Shown here piece by piece: positions 46,888 through 56,716 of a DNA stretch of 64,000 bases. Origin of the DNA: Alteromonas sp. CI.11.F.A3 (GTDB taxonomy: Bacteria > Pseudomonadota > Gammaproteobacteria > Enterobacterales > Alteromonadaceae); the NCBI RefSeq assembly GCF_032925565.1, contig NZ_CP136708.1, forward strand, positions 558,001 through 622,000. The letters run 5' to 3'. The notes under the pieces are model-generated. The model was given only the letters and a program-made list of their open reading frames with translations. It was not told the origin of the DNA and made no database searches. The translations under genes were made by a program, and so were the position numbers. Each line of letters begins with the position of its first letter. Position 1 is the first letter of the stretch.

Positions 46888-47190
46888 AATCTAAATGCTA
46901 TTTACACCTTATACTCTTCACCACTATTTATACGCCTGCCTATTAATAAGCGCCCGCAACTAAAGTGACCTATTAACAATATCCATATCAATAACCGTAT
47001 CAATCCCAGTGCCTATTTGTTGCAGACTAAGGTTAAGAACTCGCGCTAAGAGCTAGTGCTACGAGCTATTGCCACGAACCACGACCACGAACTATTGCGG
47101 CTAACTATGACGAGTAATACATAGGGTTGATTTGTGTGGGAGCACTAGGCATAACATAATGAGTTAACATTAATTTAACAAGTAAGTGTT
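46888..47190. other. intergenic region before the HMG-CoA reductase gene
   Basis: 303 bp with no gene. It includes low-complexity sequence near 47041-47110, where ACGAGCTATTGC (47061) and ACGAACTATTGC (47087) recur 26 bp apart. No clear promoter or terminator is seen. Confidence 0.5.
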
Positions 47191-48390
47191 ATGGCTAAGA
47201 TCCCACGCGGCAGTTCCAATGACAAAAGCTTAAGAGATAGTTCCCCCAACGACTACAGCGCAGAAATGGCGGAAACAAGACGTCAGTTTGTGAAAGATAA
47301 AACTGGCGCTGAAATGAGTCATGTAGGTACGTTTTCAATTGAGCCAGATACCTTGCCAGGTAACATTGAACACTTTACCGGTGTTGCCCAAGTGCCTATC
47401 GGGTTGGCTGGGCCGCTTGTTATCGACGGTGTAGCCGCACAAGGCGAATTCTATGTACCAATGGCAACTACAGAAGGTACGTTAGTTGCCAGCTATAACC
47501 GCGGCATGCGCTTAACCGCAGAATCGGGTGGGGTTAAAACTACTGTCATTGATGATGCCATGCAGCGGGCACCGGTATTTGTGTTTGAAGACGCTCGCGC
47601 GGCACTAGCATTCGGGAAGTGGGTCACTGACAACTTTGAGTTGATCAAAGCCAAAACAGAAGAAACGACGTCGGTAGGCAAGCTTCGTGATATTGAGCAG
47701 TATGCCGTATCTAAAATGCGATGGTTACGCTTTAACTTTACCTGCGGCGATGCGGCAGGGCAGAACATGGTTAGCAAGGCCACGCGACATGCCTGTCAAT
47801 GGATACAAGCGCAGCATATTGAAGGGCTTGAACACTTTGCTCTATCGGGTAATTTAGATACCGACAAAAAACATTCTTTTGTAAATTCACTGCATACCCG
47901 AGGTAAGCGAGTGGTAGCCGAAGCCACTATCCCTGCTGATTTGATGAAATCGTTAATGCATTGCTCACCTGAAGCATTATTCAAGCAACGCCAGTTGTCT
48001 AACATGGGGGCATTTGTTGCTGGCAGTGTGAGCAATGGAGCCCACTTTGCCAATGGTATTACCGCTTTGTTTATCGCTTGTGGTCAAGATGTCGCAAATG
48101 TAGCCGAATCATCAGCAGGGTATACCTACAGCGAAATCACCCCGAACGGTGATTATTATTTCTCTATTACTATTCCCTCACTCGTAGTGGCATCGTATGG
48201 TGGTGGTACTGGGTTAGCTACCCAGCGAGAGTGTTTAGAAACGCTAGGATGTTATGGTAAAGGCGGCGTTAATAAGTTAGCCGAAATTATTGCTGCAACC
48301 GTGTTGTGCGGCGAGCTATCTTTAGGTGCAGCGGTTGTAGCTGATGAATGGGTTTCGAGCCATGATCAGTTTGGTCGTAATCGGCCATAA
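47191..48390 (+). CDS. hydroxymethylglutaryl-CoA reductase
   Basis: A 399-residue reductase that would convert HMG-CoA to mevalonate with NADPH. The class I-type catalytic residues are all visible: E95 (MATTEGTLVAS), K226 (DTDKKHS), D300 (ACGQDVANVAESS) and H391 (SSHDQFGRN). The coenzyme segment is CGDAAGQNM and the G-rich loop VASYGGGTGLAT. It stands alone: no other mevalonate-pathway genes are in the window, and gammaproteobacteria normally use the MEP pathway, so its physiological role is unclear. The membrane domain of eukaryotic forms is absent. Lateral origin is likely by family knowledge. Confidence 0.88.
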   Translation: MAKIPRGSSNDKSLRDSSPNDYSAEMAETRRQFVKDKTGAEMSHVGTFSIEPDTLPGNIEHFTGVAQVPIGLAGPLVIDGVAAQGEFYVPMATTEGTLVASYNRGMRLTAESGGVKTTVIDDAMQRAPVFVFEDARAALAFGKWVTDNFELIKAKTEETTSVGKLRDIEQYAVSKMRWLRFNFTCGDAAGQNMVSKATRHACQWIQAQHIEGLEHFALSGNLDTDKKHSFVNSLHTRGKRVVAEATIPADLMKSLMHCSPEALFKQRQLSNMGAFVAGSVSNGAHFANGITALFIACGQDVANVAESSAGYTYSEITPNGDYYFSITIPSLVVASYGGGTGLATQRECLETLGCYGKGGVNKLAEIIAATVLCGELSLGAAVVADEWVSSHDQFGRNRP

Positions 48391-48508
48391 GTTTTCTATG
48401 AAAGTAATTAGCGTCGCTAAGTTGAATGACGATTACTGTTGAAAAGTAACGGGATACAGGTAAGTTTATGGGTTATAACAACGTCAATAATATAAAAGCG
48501 TTTTGCGC

Positions 48509-49606
48509 ATGAATCTACTTACCTTTTACTTTTTCATTTTGGTGGTATCAATGACATTTTCGTCTTCTAAATCAGAAGCTTCTGCCCACAACACTGATAC
48601 AGCCAGAACGACTACTGATTCTTTGTTAACTGTGCCGCCTAAAATGGTACCGCTACCAAATGCTGCAAGCAATGAACTAAAAAGCGCTATCTCTCAATAC
48701 CCCATGCCGTCAATGGATGAAGTCATTAACAACACGCCTCAATCTATAGAGCAGTGGCGTGAACTGATTCAAATAAGAAACGGAGATCAGAAAAAGAAAA
48801 TCAAAAAAATGCGCAAGCAGTTTGATGTTGATGTGTCTTTGGAAAAAATTAATGGGGTAACGGTTAGGCGACTTACCCCTAAGACAATTGCACCTGAATT
48901 TAAAAACAAAGTGTTTATTGATGTACACGGGGGAGCCTACGTGTTTTTTGCTGGGCTTCCGAGCATAGAAGAAAGCTTATTAATCGCGCATAGAGTTGGT
49001 ATTACAGTAATTAGTATCGACTATAGAATGCCACCTCATGCGCCATTTCCAGCTGCACTTAACGATGTAGTGTCGGTGTATAGCAGCTTGGCTGCAGAAT
49101 ATGGCGCACAGCACCTTTTTATAGGTGGCACATCTGCAGGAGCAGGCTTAGTGCTTTCTGCCGTGCAAAGGCTTATTGAAACAAAGCAACCGTTGCCGTT
49201 GGCGGTGTATGCAGGCACCCCTTGGGCTGATTTGACGAAAACTGGCGATACCCTTTATACCAACGAAGGTATTGATCGCATATTGGTGTCATACCAAGGC
49301 TTTTTAGAAGCAGCGGCTAATCTATACGCTGGTAGCGAAAACTTAACTCACCCTTCTATTTCCCCTCTTAATGGCAATTTTAATGGCTTTCCGCCTACGC
49401 TGCTCGTATCAGGCACGCGGGATATGTTTCTAAGTGATACGGTGCGAGTGAATCGTAAGTTGCGTAATGCGAACGTACGTACCCAATTAGAAGTTTTCGA
49501 AGGGTTATCCCATGCCGACTACGTTGTTGCTTATGAAACCCCAGAGTCTCACGCTGTATACCAAGAGCTTAAGCAGTTTCTACTAACCGCCAATAATGAC
49601 GGTTAG
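48509..49606 (+). CDS. alpha/beta hydrolase, esterase/lipase of the HSL type
   Basis: A 365-residue serine hydrolase. The signal peptide MNLLTFYFFILVVSMTFSSSKSEA points to export. The oxyanion motif HGGAY precedes the nucleophile motif GTSAG (usually GDSAG), with the acid in SGTRDMF and the histidine in GLSHADY. This is the hormone-sensitive-lipase pattern. A TTG at 48503 extends it by two codons, but ATG 48509 is preferred. Its substrate is unknown. The proximity to the HMG-CoA reductase gene (118 bp) may be chance. Confidence 0.85.
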   Translation: MNLLTFYFFILVVSMTFSSSKSEASAHNTDTARTTTDSLLTVPPKMVPLPNAASNELKSAISQYPMPSMDEVINNTPQSIEQWRELIQIRNGDQKKKIKKMRKQFDVDVSLEKINGVTVRRLTPKTIAPEFKNKVFIDVHGGAYVFFAGLPSIEESLLIAHRVGITVISIDYRMPPHAPFPAALNDVVSVYSSLAAEYGAQHLFIGGTSAGAGLVLSAVQRLIETKQPLPLAVYAGTPWADLTKTGDTLYTNEGIDRILVSYQGFLEAAANLYAGSENLTHPSISPLNGNFNGFPPTLLVSGTRDMFLSDTVRVNRKLRNANVRTQLEVFEGLSHADYVVAYETPESHAVYQELKQFLLTANNDG

Positions 49607-49634
49607 CAACCTAAATGTACGACATGGCCGGTTA

Positions 49635-51200
49635 TTAAATAAGTATTATAGGTAAGGCAATACAAACACCAATAAGTACAATGCACCAGGTAAGTAGGGC
49701 GGCCATATTGATCTTAGTGAGTATACCGTGGTCGGTGTTTATGAAAGGTTGTTTAAACTTCTTGTGACCAAGCCAATATACTCCAAGAGAAACACCAAAT
49801 GCGGTTAAAAAGCCACTCACGTTCCACCAAAACCAAAATACATCCGGCTGGTTTAGCCACAAATATATATTGACCAATACACCAGCAATAAGCCCAGTAT
49901 TTACTTGCTTTGCCGAAAGTTGTTTTGTGCACACGCCTAAGAAAAATGTAGCCAAAATTGGACCAAAGCAAACCGAGCCAATCTTGTTAATGGCCTCAAT
50001 AATGGTGGGGGCGATGTCATCTACCACAAATGACAAACCCAATGTGAGTAAGCCCCAAAACATGCCAGTGTACTTAGCCACTTGAAGGGTACTTTCTGGC
50101 GACAGTGTTTTACCCACTACTCGACAATAATCTTCAACTGATACCGCAGCCAAGCTATTAATTGCAGAACTTAAAGACGACATGGCCGCAGCTAAAATGG
50201 CCACTAATAACAAACCTAAAATACCGTTTGGAAGGTAGTTGACTATAAAGATAGGCATCAGCCAATCGGGTTGGTCGTCAGGAATTTGAGCAAGGAATTC
50301 TGGGGTGGTCAGTGCTAGCGTTCCTATGACCAACCCTGCAAAGCAGTAAATTAGGGTTATAGGGAAACGTAAGAAGCTGGCAGTCATAATGATTTTCTTT
50401 AAATCACCTAGGCTCTTGGCCGACAACGAACGCTGCGCTTCTGATTGGTCGCACCCATAGTAAGAGGCGTATAACACGATGCCACCAAAAATCATGGGCA
50501 GCAGGCCGAAGCCTTCACCATCAAACCCATAAGATGATGTGTTTAGTGTAGTGAGTCGTTCAGGTTGTACTTGCTCAAGAAAGCTTGTCCACCCGCCTAT
50601 ATGGTATAGCCCAAAACCTAAACACACCAAGGCGCCTGCAACTATCAATATCATTTGCACAGCATCACCGTACACAACGGCTTTCATACCACCTTGCAAA
50701 GAGTAAATAAGGGTAATAACACCAATCAGTAACACGCTTTGCCAAAACGCTAAGCCCATGGTGCTTTGCAATATAATAGAAATGGCGTAAATCATAATGG
50801 CGGTGGCAAATGAACGGCTTATTTGAAACACCACGCTAATGAGTACTCGTGATGAGCGGCCAAAACGTTGTTCTAAAAAGTCATAAACACTGACGACGCC
50901 AGAGCGGTACAAGGTGGGTAAAATAAAATAGAGCAAGGCCAGCATAGCAAGAGGGAGGGCGAGCTCATATGATAACCAAATAAGGCCACCACCTTCTCTT
51001 AGCCCAACAAAAGCAGGGGCGGAAATAAAGCTGACTGCAGATAACTGCGTGGCCATGATGGAAAGGGAAAGCGGTTTCCAGCCCAACTGTCGATTAGCAA
51101 GAAAGTAATCTTTTTTACTCACTTGTTTTCGAAACACAAACCCCATGACTAACAAACCCACAAGGTATATAGCCACTACCGTGAAATCGACAAAATTCAT
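49635..51200 (-). CDS. sodium:solute symporter (SSS family)
   Basis: A 521-residue inner-membrane protein with about 13-14 helices. The first helix FVDFTVVAIYLVGLLVMGF is followed by the SSS signature area: KKDYFLANRQLGWKPLSLSIMATQLSAVSFI, and later LVAILAAAMSSLSSAINSLAAVSVEDYCR with the Na+-site serines. It takes up a sugar, amino acid or similar solute with Na+; which one cannot be told. The frame opens at GTG 51206, but ATG 51200 has a GGTGAG site at the right distance. Monocistronic. Confidence 0.9.
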   Translation of the reverse strand: MNFVDFTVVAIYLVGLLVMGFVFRKQVSKKDYFLANRQLGWKPLSLSIMATQLSAVSFISAPAFVGLREGGGLIWLSYELALPLAMLALLYFILPTLYRSGVVSVYDFLEQRFGRSSRVLISVVFQISRSFATAIMIYAISIILQSTMGLAFWQSVLLIGVITLIYSLQGGMKAVVYGDAVQMILIVAGALVCLGFGLYHIGGWTSFLEQVQPERLTTLNTSSYGFDGEGFGLLPMIFGGIVLYASYYGCDQSEAQRSLSAKSLGDLKKIIMTASFLRFPITLIYCFAGLVIGTLALTTPEFLAQIPDDQPDWLMPIFIVNYLPNGILGLLLVAILAAAMSSLSSAINSLAAVSVEDYCRVVGKTLSPESTLQVAKYTGMFWGLLTLGLSFVVDDIAPTIIEAINKIGSVCFGPILATFFLGVCTKQLSAKQVNTGLIAGVLVNIYLWLNQPDVFWFWWNVSGFLTAFGVSLGVYWLGHKKFKQPFINTDHGILTKINMAALLTWCIVLIGVCIALPIILI

Positions 51201-51416
51201 AGACACTCACCATGCATAAGCGCTGCTGTACCGGTGTTGCTATTAAGTTTGAATGAAGCTGATATGTGTGCGTTGATAGCAGAGGTATTTATAGTAAAAG
51301 GACTTACAGCGAAAAAGAGGTTGTACTGGCGCGGCATAAATCTTCCCTGATAGTGAGCGTACGAATTCATTACTATTCAGATACGTTACCACAGGGTTCA
51401 AGCATGTGCTAAAAAG

Positions 51417-51446
51417 TGTTCGAACCACATCAAGGTGGTTCGAACA
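51417..51446 (-). terminator. terminator of the PepSY protein gene
   Basis: GTTCGAACCAC, six bases, GTGGTTCGAAC; on the minus strand it is followed by ACTTTTT. Confidence 0.75.
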
Positions 51447-51453
51447 TGTGAAG

Positions 51454-51972
51454 TTATGAGCCGAACATCACAACAAGTATAGCCACTACTGCACCAAATC
51501 CCGCTATTTTAAGCCCATTTTTATACATAGGCAGCTTCGGCATAAACATCAAAAATGCAGATATGACGAAAAACAAAAGGGCAACGCCAAAGCTAATGTT
51601 CAACCAAAATAAGGGGCTGTTATTAGTTGCTTTGTGAAGCTTCACCATTTTCGCCAGAACAAGGGGGTAGTCTTTACGGGTAATAGTAGCGACACCATCT
51701 ACCTTGTCGTAAGTTCCCATATTTAACACAACTTGGTTGTCATTCTCTTCAACCACCTTCAAACCTTTCACCTTAATTTTCGATGCTACCTGTTTGCCGT
51801 TCAAGTCTTGAGACAACTGACGGACTTCAGTTTGATCGAATTTCAGGAAATCGGTGGGGCGAAAAATGAGTAACACGCCACTGACAGCATAAATTGCCAT
51901 TATGCCTGCTAAGAAAAAGCCTAACCATCGGTGATATTTACGGACGGCCATATGAAATTTAGGTGATGCCAT
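51454..51972 (-). CDS. PepSY-domain inner-membrane protein
   Basis: A 172-residue protein with an N-terminal helix (about 15-37), a periplasmic PepSY-like domain (about 45-115) and two C-terminal helices (about 121-143, 151-171). The opening AVRKYHRWLGFFLAGIMAIYAVSGVLLIFRP is the classic PepSY-associated TM start with its HRW. It may take part in transmembrane electron transfer or iron-uptake-related reduction, as other small PepSY proteins do. Single gene with its own terminator, divergent from cstA. Confidence 0.82.
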   Translation of the reverse strand: MASPKFHMAVRKYHRWLGFFLAGIMAIYAVSGVLLIFRPTDFLKFDQTEVRQLSQDLNGKQVASKIKVKGLKVVEENDNQVVLNMGTYDKVDGVATITRKDYPLVLAKMVKLHKATNNSPLFWLNISFGVALLFFVISAFLMFMPKLPMYKNGLKIAGFGAVVAILVVMFGS

Positions 51973-52309
51973 AACTACTTATTAATAGATTTATTTATAG
52001 ATGAGCCTTTATAAACGAGACTGAGATGTATTTGAAGGGTGAAGGTAAGATTAAAACTATATTTACCTGCTATTTTCGTTTTGCCTGCTATTTTTGTTGT
52101 AAATGATTGGTAAAAATTATGAAGCTCGTATGGTACGAGCAGTGTAAAAAAGCTGCTACCACAATAGACTTTGGTCTAATATGGCGACGTGAAAAAGTAA
52201 ATAATGTTTTAATGTTTAAATAAGCGTTTTTCAACGACAGAAAAGCGTTGTATATGTGTTCAAAAACAAAATTGAATGATGCAGTGCAACATCGACACAG
52301 GACAATAAT
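51973..52309. other. divergent intergenic region, PepSY protein / cstA
   Basis: 337 bp. It contains a perfect inverted repeat GCTCGTA-TGG-TACGAGC at 52124-52140. Nothing else is recognised; I did not find a convincing CRP site. Confidence 0.45.
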
Positions 52310-53998
52310 ATGCAGTCAATAGCTATAGTATTACTCGGGATCGTGGGCATGCTCCTCGGGTGGTTCGTATATTCTAAATTTATTGCCACGAAAATATTTA
52401 AATTAGACGATAGCTTCACCACGCCAGCGCACGAACTACAAGATGGTAAAGACTTTGTACCTACCAATAAAGTCGTGCTCTGGGGGCATCACTTTACTTC
52501 AGTGGCCGGTGCCGCACCAATTGTTGGGCCTGCGATCGCGGTATACTGGGGCTGGGTGCCTGCTGTACTCTGGGTGATTTTCGGTACTATTTTGTTTGCT
52601 GGTGTGCACGACATGGGCGCCTTGTGGGCCAGTGCGCGTCACAAAGGTAAATCGATGGGTGCCTTGTCGGAAAGTGTTATCGGCAAGCGTTCTCGCTCAT
52701 TGTTTATGATTGTTATCTTTCTAGTACTGTTAATGGTTAACGCCGTTTTTGGTGTGGTGATAGCAAACTCCTTTGTCTCTCAGCCGAATGCGGTATTCCC
52801 TGCTTGGACAGCCATTGCCGTTGCATTGGTTATTGGACAGTTATTAAAACGTAACTTTGGTTTAATCCCTCTTTGTCTTGTAGGTATCGTGGTGCTTTAT
52901 GCCTCGGTTTATGCGGGTAGCTACATTCCTATCAGTTTGCCTGAAACCATGTTTGGTTTAGCTGACAAAGCGAACTGGATTATTATCTTATTTATTTACG
53001 CTGCTATTGCTTCGTTGTTGCCGGTGTGGATGTTACTTCAGCCCCGCGATTTTATTAACGGTATGCAGTTATTGGTTGGGCTATTCCTATTGTATGGTGC
53101 GGTCTTCTTTGCTATGCCAGATATTACCGCGCCAGCCTTCAATACACAGACGGCCATGGACTCCCCCAGCTTAATTCCCTTGTTGTTCGTGACTATTGCC
53201 TGCGGTGCAGTGTCAGGCTTCCACGGTATTGTGGCCTCAGGCACCAGCTCTAAGCAGTTAGATAAGGAAACTGATGTTCGCTTTGTGGGTTATTTAGGGG
53301 CGATTGGTGAAGGTTCCTTAGCGCTGATTACTATTGTTGCGGTGAGTGGTGTGGCGTTTGCAGCCTCTCCAGAAGAGTGGCATGAAGTCTACAGTCACTT
53401 AGGTGCAGGCAGCGTAGGTGCGTTTATTAGTGGCGGTGCGGCGCTAATTCATCAAGGCTGGGGACTACCCGAAGCCTTCTCATCAACAATATTAGCGGTA
53501 ATGGTAGTGCTGTTCGCAGGCACAACCATGGACTCTGGTGTTCGTCTTCAGCGTTACATTATTCAAGAGTGGGGCGATATCTATAAATTGTCAGCACTTA
53601 AAAATGGTGTAGTGGCGACCTTCTTAGCGGTTGCTTGTTGTTTGCTACTTGCCTTTGGGGCAGGTGGCTCCTCAGGCGGTGGCGGTATGATCATTTGGCC
53701 GCTGTTCGGCTCTACAAACCAAATACTGGCGAGTCTTACCTTGTTAGTTATTTCCGTTATGCTAATCAAAATGGGAAGACCAGCCCGCTACACATTAATA
53801 CCCATGGTATTCGTTTTGGTAATGGCTTTCTTTGCTGGGCTAATAAAGCTGAAAGAGTACTATCTTGCTGAAAACTACTTATTGGTGTTCTTAGATGCCG
53901 TGGTGCTGGTGGTGTCTGTGTTAGTGATGCTTGAAGCCTGGTCTGTTGTGGCTAAACTTCGCAGCGGACATCAAGACGAAGTGGGCGAAAAGGATTAG
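52310..53998 (+). CDS. cstA: carbon starvation protein CstA family
   Basis: A 562-residue inner-membrane transporter with about 16 helices. Conserved segments include GHHFTSVAGAAPIVGPAIAVYWGW, the SGFHGIVASGTSSKQ loop and FAGTTMDSGVRLQRYIIQE. It is the shorter version of the family (E. coli CstA has 701 residues). CstA and BtsT proteins import peptides or pyruvate when carbon is scarce; the substrate here is undetermined. No accompanying DUF466 small protein is seen downstream. A terminator lies 62 bp after the stop. Confidence 0.9.
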   Translation: MQSIAIVLLGIVGMLLGWFVYSKFIATKIFKLDDSFTTPAHELQDGKDFVPTNKVVLWGHHFTSVAGAAPIVGPAIAVYWGWVPAVLWVIFGTILFAGVHDMGALWASARHKGKSMGALSESVIGKRSRSLFMIVIFLVLLMVNAVFGVVIANSFVSQPNAVFPAWTAIAVALVIGQLLKRNFGLIPLCLVGIVVLYASVYAGSYIPISLPETMFGLADKANWIIILFIYAAIASLLPVWMLLQPRDFINGMQLLVGLFLLYGAVFFAMPDITAPAFNTQTAMDSPSLIPLLFVTIACGAVSGFHGIVASGTSSKQLDKETDVRFVGYLGAIGEGSLALITIVAVSGVAFAASPEEWHEVYSHLGAGSVGAFISGGAALIHQGWGLPEAFSSTILAVMVVLFAGTTMDSGVRLQRYIIQEWGDIYKLSALKNGVVATFLAVACCLLLAFGAGGSSGGGGMIIWPLFGSTNQILASLTLLVISVMLIKMGRPARYTLIPMVFVLVMAFFAGLIKLKEYYLAENYLLVFLDAVVLVVSVLVMLEAWSVVAKLRSGHQDEVGEKD

Positions 53999-54059
53999 CC
54001 ATAAAGGTAGTGACTGCAAAAAGGGGTAATCACTACTTCACTAAGCAATCGTTTTTACT

Positions 54060-54099
54060 AAGCCAACGCTGAGAGTTATTCTCGACGTTGGCTTTTTTT
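54060..54099 (+). terminator. terminator of cstA
   Basis: AAGCCAACG and CGTTGGCTT enclose a second short stem (GAGA / TCTC) and are followed by seven T. Confidence 0.9.
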
Positions 54100-54258
54100 G
54101 TAGCCAATCGGGTTATTCGATGAGGTGGATTACTTCTAGTTCATTCACGGTAATAGCGTATTTTTGCTATCATACACATTCATCTTATTGGGTTGATTTG
54201 TCGTGCAATGATGCGGCAAGTATAAACAATATTTTCAACGCGGTTCGTTTGGAGTGGT

Positions 54259-55461
54259 ATGACTGACCTAATGCTCTTAGTGCAAAATTTTATCAGCCTA
54301 TTTATGGAGTCTGCACCTTGGCTGTTACTTGGTCTGCTGGTGGCGGGTATTATGCACGAGCTAGTGCCGGTTAGCTTTTTAGAGCGCCACATGGGAAGCA
54401 GCTCGACAGCCTCAATTACGAAAGCCGCGGTAATAGGGGCTCCATTGCCTTTGTGTTCTTGTGGTGTTATTCCAGCGGCCTTAGGGCTGCGTAGAAGCGG
54501 CGCCTCCAAACCATCGACGATTTCATTTTTAGTTTCTACCCCTGAAACAGGCGTAGACAGTGTTTCTGTTTCTTACGCGTTACTAGGTCCTTTGTTCGCC
54601 ATCGTTAGGCCCATAGCCGCTATTGTTAGTGCAATCTATGCTGGTCTTATGGTGAGATGGTTTGATGGCGATATCGCAAATACGCATAAGCACCCACATA
54701 GCCACGCACCTGAGAACGCTGATAAAGCATCTTGTTGTGCAAGCGAAACGCCAGTAGCCGCAGCCGTATCGCCTCAAACGCCAAAATCAAGTAGTTGTTG
54801 CGCTAGTGAAAAGCCAGTCACTGCTTGCTGTGACGATACAGCTGCTACCCAAGCTAGTTCGGTAAAACCAACTAACAAATTCACCGAAGTGTTCCGTTAC
54901 GCCTCAGGCAAGTTGCTTGAAGATATTGTGGTCTGGCTACTGGTTGGCCTAGCGTTAGCCGCCGCCATAAAAACGTGGGTGCCAACGGACTTTCTCACTC
55001 AATGGGGTGATGGGGTTATCGCTATGTTGGTCATGGCCGTCATTGGCATTCCTATGTATATTTGCGCTACGGCATCTACACCACTTGCAGTGGGGTTTTT
55101 AGCCGCTGGGTTATCACCTGGTGCGGTGCTGGTATTTCTCATGGCAGGGCCGGCTACTAATGTGTCTACCATGGGCATGATCAAACAAGAAATGGGTTTT
55201 AGAACCCTGTGTTTGTATTTGTTTAGTGTAACTACTGCCAGTATTGGGTTTGGCTATTTGCTTAATTACGCGGTGTCAGCATTGTCATTAGAAGGCTTAA
55301 TTCACATGGAAAGCCAACTACATAGTCATGGTGCTAATATTCAAACCCTCTATGCAGCGTGCGCTATTCTTCTTGCTGCTTTAATGGCTCGATTGGGCAT
55401 TAAAAAAGTTAGTGCTCGATTGGCACAGCGTGAAGAAAGCCATCAAGACTGTTGCGGTTAA
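54259..55461 (+). CDS. SO_0444-family Cu/Zn efflux permease
   Basis: A 400-residue membrane permease (DUF318/ArsP-like fold) with two halves of four to five helices. The metal-handling motif PLPLCSCGVIPAALGLRRSGASK is in the first half and a matching IPMYICATASTPLAVGF segment in the second. The cytoplasmic linker (about residues 140-205) is rich in His and Cys pairs (HKHPHSHAP, two CCASE repeats, ACCDD), and the C-terminus ends QDCCG. These fit export of copper or zinc. ATG follows GGAG. No metal regulator gene is adjacent. Confidence 0.88.
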   Translation: MTDLMLLVQNFISLFMESAPWLLLGLLVAGIMHELVPVSFLERHMGSSSTASITKAAVIGAPLPLCSCGVIPAALGLRRSGASKPSTISFLVSTPETGVDSVSVSYALLGPLFAIVRPIAAIVSAIYAGLMVRWFDGDIANTHKHPHSHAPENADKASCCASETPVAAAVSPQTPKSSSCCASEKPVTACCDDTAATQASSVKPTNKFTEVFRYASGKLLEDIVVWLLVGLALAAAIKTWVPTDFLTQWGDGVIAMLVMAVIGIPMYICATASTPLAVGFLAAGLSPGAVLVFLMAGPATNVSTMGMIKQEMGFRTLCLYLFSVTTASIGFGYLLNYAVSALSLEGLIHMESQLHSHGANIQTLYAACAILLAALMARLGIKKVSARLAQREESHQDCCG

Positions 55462-55479
55462 CGCAAAGGTAAAAATGAA

Positions 55480-55504
55480 TAGGAATACAGTATATGTATT
55501 CCTA
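55480..55504 (+). terminator. possible terminator of the Cu/Zn permease gene
   Basis: TAGGAATACA, five bases, TGTATTCCTA, perfect 10-bp stem 18 bp after the stop; only a weak TATTTA follows. Confidence 0.5.
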
Positions 55505-55618
55505 TATTTATGAGTAAATTACTCGGTATTTGTATTTAATTCATCTGCGCTCTTGTAAGTCCGGTTAAGGCTTGCATAATGGTCGTTTGCTTCATACTCC
55601 GATTATCGGAAAGGACTC

Positions 55619-56710
55619 ATGTTTTTACTCATCGTTTATGTATTGATTGCCTTGGGCTTCTCTTTTTTATGCTCAATTGCTGAGGCAGTCATTTTAAGTG
55701 TGTCCTCAGCCTACATTTCTGTTTTAGAAAAAGAGAATCGGCCTAGCGGTATCTTGCTAAGAAAGCAGACCGATAATATCAACACGCCGCTATCGGCAAT
55801 TTTAACGTTAAATACTATTGCTCACACAATGGGTGCTGCTGGTGCGGGTGCGCAGGCTGCTAGTGTATTTGGCGAAGCATACTTGGGCGTGATTTCAGCG
55901 GTATTAACGCTACTTATCTTGGTTTTTTCTGAAATTATTCCTAAAACCGTAGGCGCAACCTATTGGCGTGGATTGGCGCCAGTGACAGCCTACTTCCTAA
56001 AGTATCTGATTATTATTCTTAAACCCTTTGTGGTGATGTCTGAATTGCTCACGCGAGGCTTTAAAGATGACAGCCCACTTCGTGGGTTAAGCCGCGGCGA
56101 GCTACACGCCATGGCCGAACTATCAGGGCAAGAAGGACAGCTAGCTAACCACGAAGCGGTATTCTTACAAAGCTTGCTGAGCTTGCACGAATTAAAGGTA
56201 AAAGATGCCATAACCCACCGAACTGTGTTGTTTTCGGTGGCAGAATCGATGACCGTAGAAGTGTTTTTCCATAAGCATGCGCATATTGAGTATTCCCGAA
56301 TTCCTGTTTATGAAGACAAAGACTCGGAAAACATCACCGGCTATGTCATGCGTTCAGATTTATTGGTAGCACAAGCTCGCGGGAATACCGATAAACCGTT
56401 ATCTGAGTACGCCAAAAACATGGTGACCATACTTGGCTCTATGCCACTGTCGATAACATTCGACCATTTTATCGATAAACATGTTCATATGCTTTTAGTG
56501 GTAGATGAGTATGGCGGCTTGGAAGGGGTGATCACCCTTGAAGATTTGCTAGAGCGTTTGCTAGGCGTAGATATTATTGATGAGAAAGACACAACGGTAA
56601 GTATGCGTAGATTGGCAAAAATGATGACGCGCCGCAAAGAGCGAATGATGGTTAAAAATGTACCTGATGTGTCACTCGATAAGTCTAAATCTAATGGTAA
56701 TACTGATTAG
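55619..56710 (+). CDS. CNNM/HlyC-CorC-family transporter
   Basis: A 363-residue protein with an N-terminal DUF21 membrane domain (about 1-180; SIAEAVILSVSSAYISVLE, LTLNTIAHTMGAAGAGAQAA, FSEIIPKTVGATYW) and a pair of CBS modules (RIPVYEDKDSENITGYVMRSDLL; LLVVDEYGGLEGVITLEDLLERLLG). It probably moves or senses Mg2+ or other divalent cations. The C-terminal transporter-associated domain of full-length CorC proteins is missing, which is common in this subgroup. A 13-bp palindrome (TCCGAT-T-ATCGGA, 55598-55610) abuts the AAGGA ribosome site. It converges on the barrel protein gene with a 6-bp gap. Confidence 0.88.
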   Translation: MFLLIVYVLIALGFSFLCSIAEAVILSVSSAYISVLEKENRPSGILLRKQTDNINTPLSAILTLNTIAHTMGAAGAGAQAASVFGEAYLGVISAVLTLLILVFSEIIPKTVGATYWRGLAPVTAYFLKYLIIILKPFVVMSELLTRGFKDDSPLRGLSRGELHAMAELSGQEGQLANHEAVFLQSLLSLHELKVKDAITHRTVLFSVAESMTVEVFFHKHAHIEYSRIPVYEDKDSENITGYVMRSDLLVAQARGNTDKPLSEYAKNMVTILGSMPLSITFDHFIDKHVHMLLVVDEYGGLEGVITLEDLLERLLGVDIIDEKDTTVSMRRLAKMMTRRKERMMVKNVPDVSLDKSKSNGNTD

Positions 56711-56716
56711 TTTTGT

